From: Cystobasidiopsis lactophilus
Lineage: Eukaryota; Basidiomycota; Agaricostilbomycetes; Agaricostilbales; Chionosphaeraceae
Length of the DNA stretch: 64,000 nucleotides
Reading direction: 5' to 3'
Assembly: GCA_001599975.1 (NCBI GenBank)
Contig: BCIO01000004.1
Span: 1,277,434-1,341,433 of the forward strand
Below are positions 10,615 through 21,480 of this stretch, piece by piece. The translations under genes and the position numbers were made by a program. The notes under the pieces were generated by a model. It did no database searches. It saw only the letters and a list, made by a program, of their open reading frames with translations, and had not been told where the DNA came from. How positions within the stretch are numbered: the stretch's first letter is position 1; the number at the start of each line of letters is the position of its first letter.

Positions 10615-11515
10615 CTACATGCCTTCCCAATGCTCTTCCGACTCTTGTGGCATCTCTGCCTGCCCATCCAACATTGCCACCTGCTCCTGCTGAATGGCTC
10701 CTTTTGGCGCTGCGTTTCGAGGTCGTTGTAATTGTGACTTCTCCATAGGATTTTCGTGCATCTCTTGGATCTCGCACTTCTTGACCGTCACACACGCCCA
10801 CCGTCTCTTGCTCTGCCCCTCCAGTTGCCGCGGTCCCACTCTCTTGGCTTCGCCTCGGTTCGTAACATAATGAATTGCCTCCTCTGAGCCTCTTTCGTGA
10901 ATCTGGAACCCCTTGATCTCGTAAAAGCCCTGTCGCCACTCAAATCAACAAGCACTGGAAAGGCCGAAGGTTCAGCACATACCAGGAACTCGTATTGGCA
11001 GCCCACCCCCGTTTCAAACGGGAGCTCTCGAAAGAGAGGAAGGGGCACGCCTAAGTTTTGTGGGAACAGCTCGTGGCAATGTCGAGTCCACAGGTTGCCG
11101 CCCTTCAGACCCAAGTCTTTGCATTCGGCGTAGGGCAGCTGGTCTTTGTGTGTGAATATGGCCACGCTATGATTGTGCTTCAGTTCAAGCTGCTTCCGGC
11201 TTTCCAAGCAAGCAGGGCTTACGGCGGCTCGGAGAGCTTGCCGCCCCGCGGTGCTTTCGAGGACAGGGCAGCTCACAAGGTCTCGCTTTGGGTGTCGTTC
11301 CTGCTAAACGTGTTCCTAGCGCTCTCCTCAATCTGAAGGTGGTCGAGGATGTGTCTCCGGCTGTAGATAGGCAAGCCGGTCAAGTCGTTGATCGAAATGT
11401 CCCTCCTCCTTCGCTTGGTCCTTTTCGCCGTCGGCTCTGCCTCCATCGCGGCTCCCACAAGGCTTGGACTCTCATTGGCCCCGGGGCTTCTGCGATGTGG
11501 TGGCACGTATAACAT
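10615..11515 (-). CDS. Unknown protein with YVPPH N-terminus, tandem copy 1
   Basis: Three exons. Exon 1 starts MLYVPPHRRSPG, is rich in basic residues and ends near LTGLPIYSRRHILDHL. Exon 2 begins VAIFTHKDQLPYAE and holds GGNLWTRHCHELFP and VPLPLFRELPF. Exon 3 begins GFYEIKGFQIHERGSEE and ends in a Glu/Gln-rich tail. The intron after YEFL starts GTATGT and ends GGCGACAG. The neighbour at 11683-12541 has the same three exons, the same intron phases and the same motifs. I do not know the family. The conserved HKDQLPY, LWTRH and PLFRELPF motifs show a folded domain of about 120 residues. ATG 11515 is preferred over 11551 because it matches the paralog. Confidence 0.7.
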
Positions 11516-11682
11516 GGTCCCAAAATTTTTTTGGACGTTGTTGCGGTGCAAAGAGCGAGAAGGTCAAAGCTCCGCGCCGTCGGTGTTCAAAGTGTTAAAT
11601 GTGGCAAGCAAGCTCCAAGCGTTGGACTTTGTGTGTAAGAGTACAAGGGAAAGATTCTAGATGCCAAGCTGCGCGCTCGGCT

Positions 11683-12541
11683 TCACAGCGTCTCTGCTTG
11701 GCCTTCCGCCACCGGCTCCTGCTCCTCCAGCCTTTCTTCTTGCCCCGTCTCCTTGGGCCGTCGCTCCACCTGTGGCTTCTCCATAGGGTTGCCGAGCTCC
11801 TTCTGGACTTCCGCCTCGCACCTCCGGACCTGCACGCTGGCCCAGCTGCTGCGGATCTGCTCCGCCCACTTTTCCGCCGCCCTGATCTTCTTCCCCTCCC
11901 CCCTCCCCTTCACGTACGCCACCACTTCTGCCGAGCCGCCTTGGTGGATTTGAAAGCTCGAGATCTCGTAGTGCCCCTGCTCCCAATTCAACCTCGGTGG
12001 CAAAAAACAAAGAGAGGGAAAGATAACGAACTAGGAACTCGTATTGCTGGTGGTGCACAGAAGATTGGAAGGGCAGCTCTCTGAAAAGAGGTAAAGGAAC
12101 GGCTTGGTTGGAGGGGAGGAGGTCGTGGGTATGCCGCGTCCAGAGGGTGCCACCTGTGACGCCTAGGTCTTTGCGCTCCGAGTAGGGCAGTTGGTCTTTG
12201 TGGATGATGATGGCCACACTGCAATGAAACACACATTCGGATGCCCAATTCAGCACAACGTTTGAAAGCGGCCGATTGCTGTGCCAACTTAGGAAGGAGC
12301 TCGCTCACAAATGCTCGTCGCTGTCTGAAACCCTGCAGAACGTATGGGTATTAGATGGGAGGTTCAAATGGTCCAAGATGTGCGTTCGGCCATAGATGGG
12401 CAGGCCGGTGGTGGAGTGCAAGCTCAGCTTTTGGGGCACGAAGCCTGAAGTGCGTGGCGGCGGCGGCGCGACAGTCTCGCCTTTGAGAGCCTCGGTGCTG
12501 CTGCCTTCTTGTTTGCGCTTGTGTGGTGGAACGTAGGACAT
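11683..12541 (-). CDS. Unknown protein with YVPPH N-terminus, tandem copy 2
   Basis: Start MSYVPPHKRKQEG; then TTGLPIYGRTHILDHL at the end of exon 1, VAIIIHKDQLPYSE and GGTLWTRHTHDLLP in exon 2, and GHYEISSFQIHQGGS in exon 3, which closes with a Glu-rich tail. Intron 1 begins GTGAGC after DEH and intron 2 begins GTTCGT after YEFL and ends GGAGCAG, both at the same places as in copy 1. The two copies differ at roughly half of the aligned residues by eye, so the duplication is old. A role linked to RNA is conceivable because YVPPHxR starts also occur in some RNA-binding proteins, but that is only a guess. Confidence 0.7.
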
Positions 12542-12971
12542 TGCTTTCGTTTTTGGGATGGTCCAAGTCGCGGCAGTGGTGAAAGCGGTCTGACCGTCGA
12601 GCCTCAAAGTCGAGAGGCGAGATGTGGGACTGAAAAACCAAGGCTTGTCAGAGAGGAAGAAGTACAAAGGCAAGTTTGCCAGAATGCAAAAATGATCCCA
12701 AGAACAAAGTATGTACAAATAGCCCAACACCCTACTCCAACCTTGCTCGCCCATGGAACCTGACTGATGAACTGGCAGCACCCTTCTACAATCTCTTGTA
12801 CCGTATCACCGCAATGAAGTTGATCGAGGGGGGTTCATCCGGCGCTCGAAAGAGGTTTGAGCCGGACGACAGAGCCGATGAAAAGCTCTCTCATTCTGTT
12901 CGTTTTTCATCAGCCACAAGCTCTCCAAGGATAGCAAAAGAAGCAAACGCACTGTTCATGGGCAGACAAGT

Positions 12972-13214
12972 TCACCACCCGTACTCGGCCAAGCCGTCGT
13001 TGATCTTTTGGTCCAAGGCCAGCAACCGCTCCCGCTCCAGCGCGTCAAAGTACTCTTGCATCCTGGCCGCCTTGGTCTCTGGCACAGCGTTGACGGTGGT
13101 TGAGGAAGAGTAAGGCGGGAGAGTGTCGGCTGAAGCGTCGTCTTGGGTGTAGAAAGAGGGCTTGGATGAGGAGGAGGGGAGGCAGCACAGGATGGTTTTG
13201 AGGCAGGAAGGCAT
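12972..13214 (-). CDS. Small protein with N-terminal Cys pair, unknown
   Basis: A single 80-residue ORF. It begins MPSCLKTILCCLPSSSSK, where Cys 4, 10 and 11 could be palmitoylated, and after a Ser/Thr-rich linker (SADTLPPYSSSTT) it ends in a charged amphipathic helix with the core ALERERLLALDQKINDGL. The order of a lipidated head and a helix suggests a small peripheral membrane adaptor. I do not recognise the family. ORFs in other frames overlap it but are Pro- or Arg-rich shadows. Confidence 0.5.
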   Translation of the reverse strand: MPSCLKTILCCLPSSSSKPSFYTQDDASADTLPPYSSSTTVNAVPETKAARMQEYFDALERERLLALDQKINDGLAEYGW

Positions 13215-13681
13215 CGTTCGCTGTCGTATTGTTTGAAGAATGGATAGAGGTAAGATTTGGATGAGGGAGCAAGAGCAAGAAACTCTCGAGGGCTTAAATA
13301 GTGGCTTTGATTAGCATCGTGAGAGGCTGGATTTGATGAGGCTTCTGAAATCGTCCGGGTCTCCACGGGCCTGGCAATAATCCACACTTCGAGCTTCAAG
13401 GGGAGCCACACAAAGGGCCAAATCAAGCCCTCCAGAGTTCAGAGCGAGACAAGAGGCTCGAGGCTTGCTTCAAAATGAAAGGGAAAAGACAGCGCAAGCC
13501 AGACGGGGGCGACAAATCCCAGAGCGCTCTGCGTAAAGGCGAGCAGACTTGTGAAATGCAGAATGAGGGTCGTCAAAAGATGCGAGCAGAGACGCCCAGA
13601 AGCGAGAGACCGGCTGCCCAAGCTCAAGAAAACTCAGGCTCCAAGTCTGTTTGCTCTGCGCCGGCCAATCTTGTGACAATC
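13215..13681. other. Divergent intergenic region upstream of LUC7
   Basis: About 470 bases between the small minus-strand protein and the inferred LUC7 start. A Lys/Arg/Gln-rich open frame on the plus strand (from 13475) runs over the LUC7 start but has no family features. It probably holds both promoters. Confidence 0.4.
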
Positions 13682-15300
13682 ATGGGCAAGCTTGCAGAGG
13701 GTGCGTTTTGGTCCTCTTTTAAAGGTGGAGCGGGCAGCTGATGGGCAGAGACGTAGGCCAGAGGAAGCGTAAGAGCCGCTGCCTGTCCACTTCAAAGGAA
13801 AACGCAGTCCTGAGCCATGGTGTGCAATTACAGTCTTGGAGGGCCTCATGGGCGCCGAGGTGAGCTACTCTTTGCAACTTATATCTCATCGGGATAGACG
13901 CTCAGTATCGCTCGCAGGCCATGGGCATCGTCCAAGTCGACCTCAAGGTCAGCGCTGCCTTCCCCCATTTGCCGCTCCTCAGATGGCTAATACGATGGTA
14001 TCTTGACAGCTGACAGACGGCAAAGTATGCAAGAACTACACCTGCGGCACTTGCCCGCACGACCTGTTCTCCAACACCCGGGTTCGTTCTCCCTCCCCTC
14101 CAGAAATTCCCAGGTTTCTGATTTCAAGGTCCAACGGAACAGATGGACCTGGGCGCCTGCCCACACACGCACTCTGGCAAGCTCAAGACGGAATACGAGT
14201 CGTCCTTGAAGGCGGCGTTGGACAGCGCCTCGACGGCGGAGATGACCTACACCCTCCAGGACCTCATCAACCTCCGCAACGAGTACGAGCGCAACATCGT
14301 CTCCTTCGTCGACGACTGCGACCGCCGCATCCGGGCCGCCCAGCGCAGGCTGGAGAAGACGCCGGAGGAGAACAACAAGACGACCAACTTGGTGCGTCTT
14401 TGCCTTTCCCCTTTATTCACTGGCTAGCAGGATTGAATAGCATTGTTTGGTGTACGCGCACAGATGAGGGAAATCGGCGAGATCCAAACGGCCTACGACG
14501 CGGCCATGCTGGAGGTCGAGAACCTGGGCTCGGCGGGCAAAGTGGACGAGTCGATGGAGGAGCTGGCCAAGGCCGAGGCGCTCAAGAAGGAGAAGCTCGA
14601 GAAGGAGAAGGAGCTGCAAGTGCTCAGCGAGAACTCGGGCGCGTCCGGCCACCAAAAGCTCAGGGTGTGCGACATCTGCGGAGCCTACCTCTCCATCCTC
14701 GATTCCGACCGCCGCTTGGCCGACCATTTCGGCGGCAAGGTGAGTTGGAACCTCCCCCTTATCTCTTCGCAATAGAGATGTGAACGTCTGATACTTGGCT
14801 CACAGATGCACTTGGGCTACCTCCAACTGCGCCAGACGATCGAAGAGTGGAAGGAGCGCGGCCCACAGCAGCAGCCCGGCCGAGCGAGCGCCACCGCCTT
14901 GGCTCCCTCCCGCACCAACGAGACCTCCTCCGCCACCAAGCGAGAGGACACCGACATGCCGCCTCCCTCCTCCTCCTCCGCACCGGCTCCCGCCACCAAT
15001 GGCCACCACCACCACGGCTCGCCTGAACGGAGCTCGGACCGGGACAGGGATCGCTACGGCGAGTCGCGCAGCAGCTCGAGGTACTCGGACAGCCACCGGG
15101 ACAGCGGCGCCGCGCCGAGGGAGTACCGCCGCTCGTCCGACAGGGACTACGACCGCTCGGACCGCGACCGCTCGGACAGGGACCGGTCCGACAGGGACCG
15201 CGAGTCGTCCTCCAGGTCCTCGAGGAGGAGAGAGTACGAGGACGACGGCTTCGAAGGTGGCTCGTCCTCCAGGGACGACAAGCGAAGGCGCTATGATTGA
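13682..15300 (+). CDS. LUC7: LUC7-like U1 snRNP splicing factor
   Basis: Seven exons are inferred: 13682-13700, 13834-13859, 13918-13947, 14010-14081, 14143-14391, 14464-14739 and 14806-15300 (388 residues). The first CCCH-type zinc finger is seen in VCKNYTCGTCPHDLF followed by GACPHTHSGKL. The second C2H2-type finger is VCDICGAYLSILDSD...HFGGKMHLGY. Between them is the long helix TLQDLINLRNEYERNI, typical of LUC7. The C-terminal third is an RS/RD-rich tail (repeats of SDRD). LUC7 sits in the U1 snRNP and helps to choose 5' splice sites. The first exon (MGKLAE joined to VLEGLMGAE) is inferred from the usual LUC7 start and a GTGCGT donor; its intron of 133 bases is longer than its neighbours. 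Confidence 0.9.
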
Positions 15301-15679
15301 CCCTCCTTCCCTTCATACAAAAACATCTTGTAAAACTCTCTCATTCTCAACCCTCAAAAACTTGATGCCCTTTTACTTCTTTGAGGTTCGGACTGGATTG
15401 AGGAAACGGCAAAGATACAACAGTTCGAGCCTTTCGTATAAAAGCTTTTGCCTCCCAAAGAAATTAAAGCTATAGGCTGCTTGAGTTTACACAGGGATTC
15501 AGATTCTCCCTCGACACACACGTAACAAAATACCTCTCCCCTCTTCAAGCCGCGGGCTCGACCTCCATGGGCGCCGACTCGGACTGCCCAAGCGACTCCC
15601 TTCGCAAAGCGGTGACGGTGCCGTCGTCTGCAGTGTACCACCTCTGTCAGACTGATTCCTGTCTGTATAGTATGAGGAC
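15301..15679. other. Convergent 3' region between LUC7 and KDM5-like gene
   Basis: About 380 bases. AT-rich compared with its flanks, with AATTAAAG near 15460 on the plus strand, which may be part of a poly(A) signal. The last exon of the KDM5-like gene may extend into it. Confidence 0.4.
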
Positions 15680-18600
15680 CTACAGCCTGGATGCGCCAGC
15701 TTCTGTCGTTGAGCCAGCGGCACATGGTCTTGACCAGCGGCCTCCAAGGCTGCTGCAGTGGGCACACGCTGTACAGTCACCAAAAGGATCAGAGACACTT
15801 CCAGAGGTCAAAAAGCGAAGGCAAGACCGCACCTTTCTTCCAGACTTGCGGGCCTCGCCATCGTCCAGCAAGGACGGCGCCACGCTAACGTTCTTGTCCG
15901 CCCGGGCCTTGACCTTCTTCAAAAAGGCGCGCAGGTCGTCGTCGGTGAACCGGATCCGCATCGTCTTGTTGATCTCGCCGAGCACCTTGACGGCGTGCTC
16001 GATGCAGGTGATCCGGCTGGGCGAGGAGGTGGAGACGACCTGGCTGAGGAAGCAGTAGCACTTGCAGTGGACGCACTGCGCCTCCAGCTCGGGCGCTTCT
16101 TGGCTCAAGACCACCTCGGCGAGGTCCTTGATGTGCTGCCGCGCATACTCGCGTTGCTGGATCTCCCGCTCCACCATCTCCTTGAAGAAGGGGAACAGCC
16201 ACCGCGACGCTTTCGGGTTCTTCTCGTGCATGTAGATGGTGCAGATCAGCTCGTCGTGCGAGAAGACAGGCAGCTTGCTGAGCTCGCGGTAGTGCTGGAC
16301 ACAAGCCAGGCCGTGCGGGAGCCAGTCGGGCAAGCAGAAGTTGACCGCCTCGCATACGTTGAAGCCATGGTTGAATCCGGCTGCGAGCGGCGTTTCAAAG
16401 CAATCTTAGATGTGCAAAGATGGGGCCAGAAACCACCCACCATGGTAAGACTTAGGAAAGGTGATCACAAACTCGCCCGGCCGCTGGTCGCAGGCACACA
16501 CTCGCACGTCGGCGTCCATTAGGCGGCGGGGGCTCATGAGAGTGACGAGCTGGAACATGAGGTCGGGCTGCTGCTCGAACAGCTCGGGCGCAGCGTTCTT
16601 CATGGCGGCTTCCAGCTTGTAGTCGTCGGCGCCAGGCACGCCGTACCAAGTCTTAGTCTCGCCAAAATGATGATAATTCACGCTGTGAGCCGCGAGATCA
16701 ACCATTGCACAAAGCAATAAAGGAGAACGCTAGAACACACCTGTACGTGTAGTGATCTTCCTTGTGCCAGGCAAAGGTGGAGAAGACCATTCCAGCGTAG
16801 ATCCAGGGGTTCGTCATGCCGGCAATGTCGGTGCGGATGTAGCGCAAGAGCGAGCCAGCAATGATGGGAAGGTTGTTGAGATTCCAGCCGTCGCGCGAAT
16901 AGGGGTCCAGCGGCTGGCGCTCGAGAGATGGGAAGGCGCTGCCAATCCATCCCTCGGTCAGCCACCCTCCAAAAAGACATGAAAGAGAACCACAAGAAGC
17001 TCACCTGCCATACTTGGACGAGTGCAAGTCCGCGCCGTACTCGACCTCGACGATTTCGGTCTGCGATTCGACCAGCCGCCAAAACTCCCGCTCGATGTGG
17101 TCCTCAATGTCGACCAGCTCTTGGTACTGCTCTGGCCGGCTTGGGTCCATCTTAGGCGGCAAGCGCTCGGCGTAACGGGAGGTAGAGGTGCCATCGGCGG
17201 CGACGATAGGCGGCTGAGCTGGCGGCGGGTGGGACTCGAGCCAGCGGCGCTTGAATTCGTCGGCGCGCTTTCGGTAGGTGTAAAGGTTGTGATCTTGGCC
17301 GACTTCGTAACCGTAGTCTGCGCCGGTGGAGACGATGCAGCCGTCGCAGATCCAGTCGGTGCGAGGGACCGAAGCGAGCGGCGGGGTGAGACAGGAGAGG
17401 TGGAAGGCCCGGTCGCATTCATCGCAAAGAATGATCTTGTGCTGTTTTGCAAGGCCCACAGGGAGTCAGCCGTGCTCTCGTTTGAATTTTCGCAGTGCCC
17501 CAGCAGCGGCAACGGAAGGAGAGGGCCAAACGCACGTGGTCATGGTCAAAGTGACAGATCTCACACGCCTCCCCTACTGCCAAAAGCCTCTTGGTAGGTG
17601 ACTGGCCAGCGGGGTTGGTGAGTCCAGCTTCCGCCCCTGTGCACGGAGAGGTCCAATCAGAATGCGGCGCAAAAAAACGGACGCCACCCTGTGAAAAAAG
17701 GGGAGAGGGTGGGACGAACCTTCTGCTTCCGTCTCGAGAGCCTCGTTGAGTTTTTCAGAGACCTCTTTGATGGCGTCTTGCACCGAGGCCTCGCCCTTGT
17801 CGACGGCCGTGTTCATGCGGGAGGACATGCCGCCGGAGGACGAACCTTGCTCGAGCTTGGTAGCCGAATACAGGGCGCTGGGGGCGACCACGTTGTTGAC
17901 CTTAACCCGTTCTAAATAGGCGTCGAAAGGCGTAATGATCTTGGTGTAGGCGTTTTTGAGCTCGGTGACCACCCCAGACTCGGCCTTTGGGTCGAAGCCG
18001 AGCAGCCTGGCGACGACTGGCCACTTGCGCTCCCGCGAAACCTGTGAGGGTTACCAAAGTCAGAATCCAGTCGCAACGGGATGCAGGAGGCTGGAACACC
18101 CACCTCGGCATAGCCGCCGAGCTCCTTGACGGATTTCCGCATGCGCCACAAATCGACAGTCCGGCCATCGATGATGGGCACCGAGACCTTGGGGCCTGGC
18201 TGTTGTCGGTGGAAAATGTAGAGCTGCTCCATAAAGTTGATGCTGGCGCGGGCAGAAGCCTCGAGCGAGCTCAGGCGTTGGAGGCGAGTTTTGAAGCGGA
18301 ACGTCTGTGCGCGCCCGGAATGTGTCATCAGCTTATGGAACACAGATCAGCAAGGGGGCCGCATCGCACCTCCGAGTCGAGCGAAAAGGTCGGTTTCCAG
18401 CCTGGAGGAGGGACCACCTTGGCGAGGCCAAAGTCGGCTGAGTGCGACCTCGCGATGCGCTCGATGTACTCCATCGGTTTCGCAAACTCTTCGGGTGTAG
18501 GGTGAAAGACGGGGCAGTGGTCGAGGCCAAAGGGGCGGGAGGTGCTGGTGCGAGTGGGAAAGTCTCTGGGCGCCGTCGTGCAAACGGCGTCGAGGTCGAG

Positions 18601-18987
18601 GGGAGGGGCGCGCGGGCGGTTGAAAGCCTTGCGGGCAGGGTTCTGGGAAGGCGCAGGCGGTTCGGGCTTGGGCTTGACGTCGTCGGCGGCGGCTGGCGCG
18701 GACTGGGGAGGGGGAGTGGCAGCGGCAGACGCACCCGACATGCGGCTCAGAGCAGCCACTTTCGAGCGCCTGCCCTTGTTGGCGCGGGCCTTGTCATCGT
18801 TGGCGGTTGCAGCAGGCGGCGGCGGCAAGGGCTTGGGGATCGTCTCCTGAAAGTAGCTGTCTTCCTCGAAGTAGATTTGGGAAGCGCTGAACAACGCTTG
18901 AGAGCCAGCCAAATCGGCGGCGGCGCCGTCTGTGATCGTCTTGCGGACGTCGGACACCACTTGAGCAGAGCCAGAATGGCCTGACAT
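15680..18987 (-). CDS. KDM5/JARID1-like histone H3K4 demethylase
   Basis: A multi-exon gene that starts at ATG 18987 (MSGHSGSAQVV). Domains in order: JmjN (LDHCPVFHPTPEEFAKPMEY), ARID (INFMEQLYIFHRQQPGPKV and DLWRMRKSVKELGGYAEV), PHD finger (CEICHFDHDH joined over an intron to KIILCDECDRAFHLSCL), JmjC, and a C5HC2 zinc finger (CVHCKCYCFLSQ). In JmjC the iron ligands are present: the HxE pair in FAWHKEDH, and the last His in AGFNHGFNVCEAVNF; KTWYGVPG follows the first pair. The enzyme should remove methyl groups from H3K4 in the nucleus. The protein is short after the zinc finger: the long PLU-1 part and further PHD fingers of animal KDM5 are not seen. The 3' end is uncertain because the frame after ARKSGRK can splice in two ways. 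Confidence 0.85.
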
Positions 18988-19155
18988 GATGCCCCGTCGC
19001 TGCTGTGGGATTTGAGGGAGAGCAAGCAGGTGAAAGTGCTCGCGAGGCAATCCCCCTTTTGACAGGCCCAAACTCGTGGGTGTCGGCCACAAGCTCAGCG
19101 CGCCGCCTTCGTGACGGTTTTCTATTACACAGTTTCACTTCAGGACCCTGGGAAA

Positions 19156-21071
19156 CTAAAAACAGCGGACGAGCAGAAGAGTCCGTTTTTTCGTGCTGTG
19201 AGTGCGCTGGTGGCGATCTCTGTTGTAGCTTTCCTTGAGCATGGACGACAATGCCTGCGAATGGGCTGCACGCACTCGATATAGAGCTATAGAAGCTGCA
19301 TTCCCACCATTAGCGCCGTCCACCAAGGGCAGAACAGCTGAAACGTACCTCGCACCAGGTCGAGACTGTTCAAACTTGCGAGCCTGTGGGGGAAGTAGCA
19401 ATAAGCGCTGCTGTCGAGCTGACACAGCTTGGGCCGGCAAGATCTCACCCCTCGTGAACTGTGACAACGCGCACAGCGTTAGCCCCGGCCCAAGGAAGAT
19501 CAGGAGTTGGGAAAAAACGCACATAAGCCTTGAAGCCCGCCCTTTGCAATTCGCCCTTTGCCTGCTCGAAGGTGTGCCCCTTTGAGTTGAAATGGCTCCA
19601 GATCGACCTGAAAAGGTGTGCCGGGTTGTCAATTGGAGCGAGTGTGTAGCCACAGAAGAGCGGTTCCCCACCTGTACTCGAACAGCATGCCGAGCGTCTC
19701 CAGGACCCAGCCGACGGTGGCGATGATGCCAAAGACAAAAGTGACAATGCTCCCAGAAGCGAGGGCGTGGATCTGTGGGCAAATTGCACACATTCAGCTC
19801 GACTGAGAACGGGCTGTTGAGGAGGCGATCCCACCGAGTTGATGAGGCCCGCGGAGCCGGTCGAGGGGATGCCAATGGTCCTGCACGAGGCTCTATCATT
19901 TAATGTACCATCTAGATAGAGGTGCATCGACGCACATGTAGACCTGCCAACGAAGAGAAGGTTAGGTCAAAAGTTCGGTGGTGGCAAATGTTGAACTCAC
20001 GCAGTAGGCGATGTGGAAGCCGCCGAACACCTGCAGTACTTTCAGGCCATCTTTTTCGAATCATTTGACTCTTTAAAAACGTACGAAGAAGAGGTCTGTG
20101 GGCGACAACCATTCTCGCTCAGCCAATTTATGATGGCAAGTAAGAATGGAGCTCACAGTAAAACAAAGCATGCTCTTTCTGCAATCCGATCTGAATGAGA
20201 ATGTACGTCATGCTAGGAGAACAAACGGACGTACCATGTAGGCCGAGTAGATGGGGCGATACCAGAGCAGAAAGCTGAGGATAGCAATGACCTGTGCCCA
20301 GAGGATCAACACTTTACACAGAACTGTGCAATGGGAGAGAAGCTACGCACGGGCGTGTACAGAATCGCAGCTCCCATCTGTGGTACCATGGCCTTGTCGG
20401 CCTCCGCTCGATGTGACAGCTGGTGCGCAAACGGAACACCCACGTCTTTGGCGCCGTCCGCCTGGCCAGAAACGAGCAGCAAGATGCAGCCGACCAGGTT
20501 GGCGGTCAAGGTGGCCAGCAACAGCAGCCAAATGCGGAAGAGGGTGAGCACAATGACGCGCGACTCGGATGGGATCTCGGCCTCGATGTCGTGGAAGATC
20601 AAGGGGAAGAACTTGGGGAAGTTGTTCTTGCCGTAGCTGTGCAAAGTCTCGATTCATCTAGTCGCCATTCTGACGACTGAAGTAAGGAGCAAAGGACGCA
20701 CTTCCTGACTTGCTCTTCTCGCACGTTCAAGGTGCGTTCGCGGTCCGCGAGGTCCTGCTCCCGCCGCCGAATCTCCTCCAGTCGGGAAGCGGTGTCGTCC
20801 TGTCTGTACGCGGTCTGCTTGGGCGTCTGCAAGTCGTCGTCGGCCTCAATGCCGGCTTCTGCGTCGTTGATCGTAAATGGGAGACTGAGCGAGGACGATT
20901 TCGGGTCCCTGCGAGGATGTGTGAGCGACTGCGAAGCATCTTGAAGCGCGGCAAGTGAGCGCACTGGAACGGGTTGGGATCCTTGAAGGGGTTCTCCTAT
21001 GAAGGCGAGCGCAAGACGTGTCAGATCATCGTCTGGACAAACAGCGCCAAACGCACATCGAGGCGGCTCAT
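19156..21071 (-). CDS. Secretory carrier-associated membrane protein (SCAMP)
   Basis: Starts MSRLD at 21071; a second exon adds ENPFKDPNPFQ, an NPF-repeat region as in SCAMPs. Next comes a coiled coil (SRLEEIRRREQDLADRER), then the hallmark sequence NNFPKFFPLIFHDIEAEIP before the first membrane helix. Four membrane segments are visible: VLTLFRIWLLLLATLTANLV, a second in ILSFLLWYRPIY, a third in the exon ending GIPSTGSAGLIN, and a fourth before GMLFEYRW. The exon reading HTFEQAKGELQRAGFKAY precedes a cytosolic tail whose last junction I could not fix. SCAMPs cycle between Golgi, endosomes and plasma membrane. The NPF motifs may bind EH-domain proteins. Confidence 0.85.
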
Positions 21072-21480
21072 CGTGAGCGTCAAGTTGGCTCAGCGAAGAG
21101 CAAGACTAGTGAAACAAGGGCGCCTGGGCTTGGGGAAGGGCGACAGGTGAAGTAGGAGCAAGCCAGGGTTTGGTGCTCGACGTTGGAGGTGGCCGCGCTG
21201 GGATTTGGCGGTCCCAGAGTCTAGACAAGCACTTGAGGCGTTGTTGGCCCTAATTCGAGCTCTCGAAGTCGTCGCCAGAAGCAGACTTGACAGCAAACAA
21301 GGCGCGCAGTGAGAGGCGTGACCTGTCGGCAATTGTCGCACAATTTTGACACCTCAAAAGGCGGCGGGCTTTCTAGAGTGGACGGCGACGGCTCAGCTTC
21401 AAAAGCTCATTGGCTCGGTGGTCCACTGCCGTTTTAGATCGCACAGACGAGTGTGGTGGCCTTCAAGAGCCGATTTCGAG

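Noticed and set aside
14759-15316. Arg-rich minus-strand ORF opposite the end of LUC7
   Set aside because: A shadow of the RS/RD-rich LUC7 tail.
15758-16522. 254-residue plus-strand ORF opposite the KDM5-like gene
   Set aside because: Antisense of the JmjC and C5HC2 exons; no family, and the minus strand carries conserved motifs.
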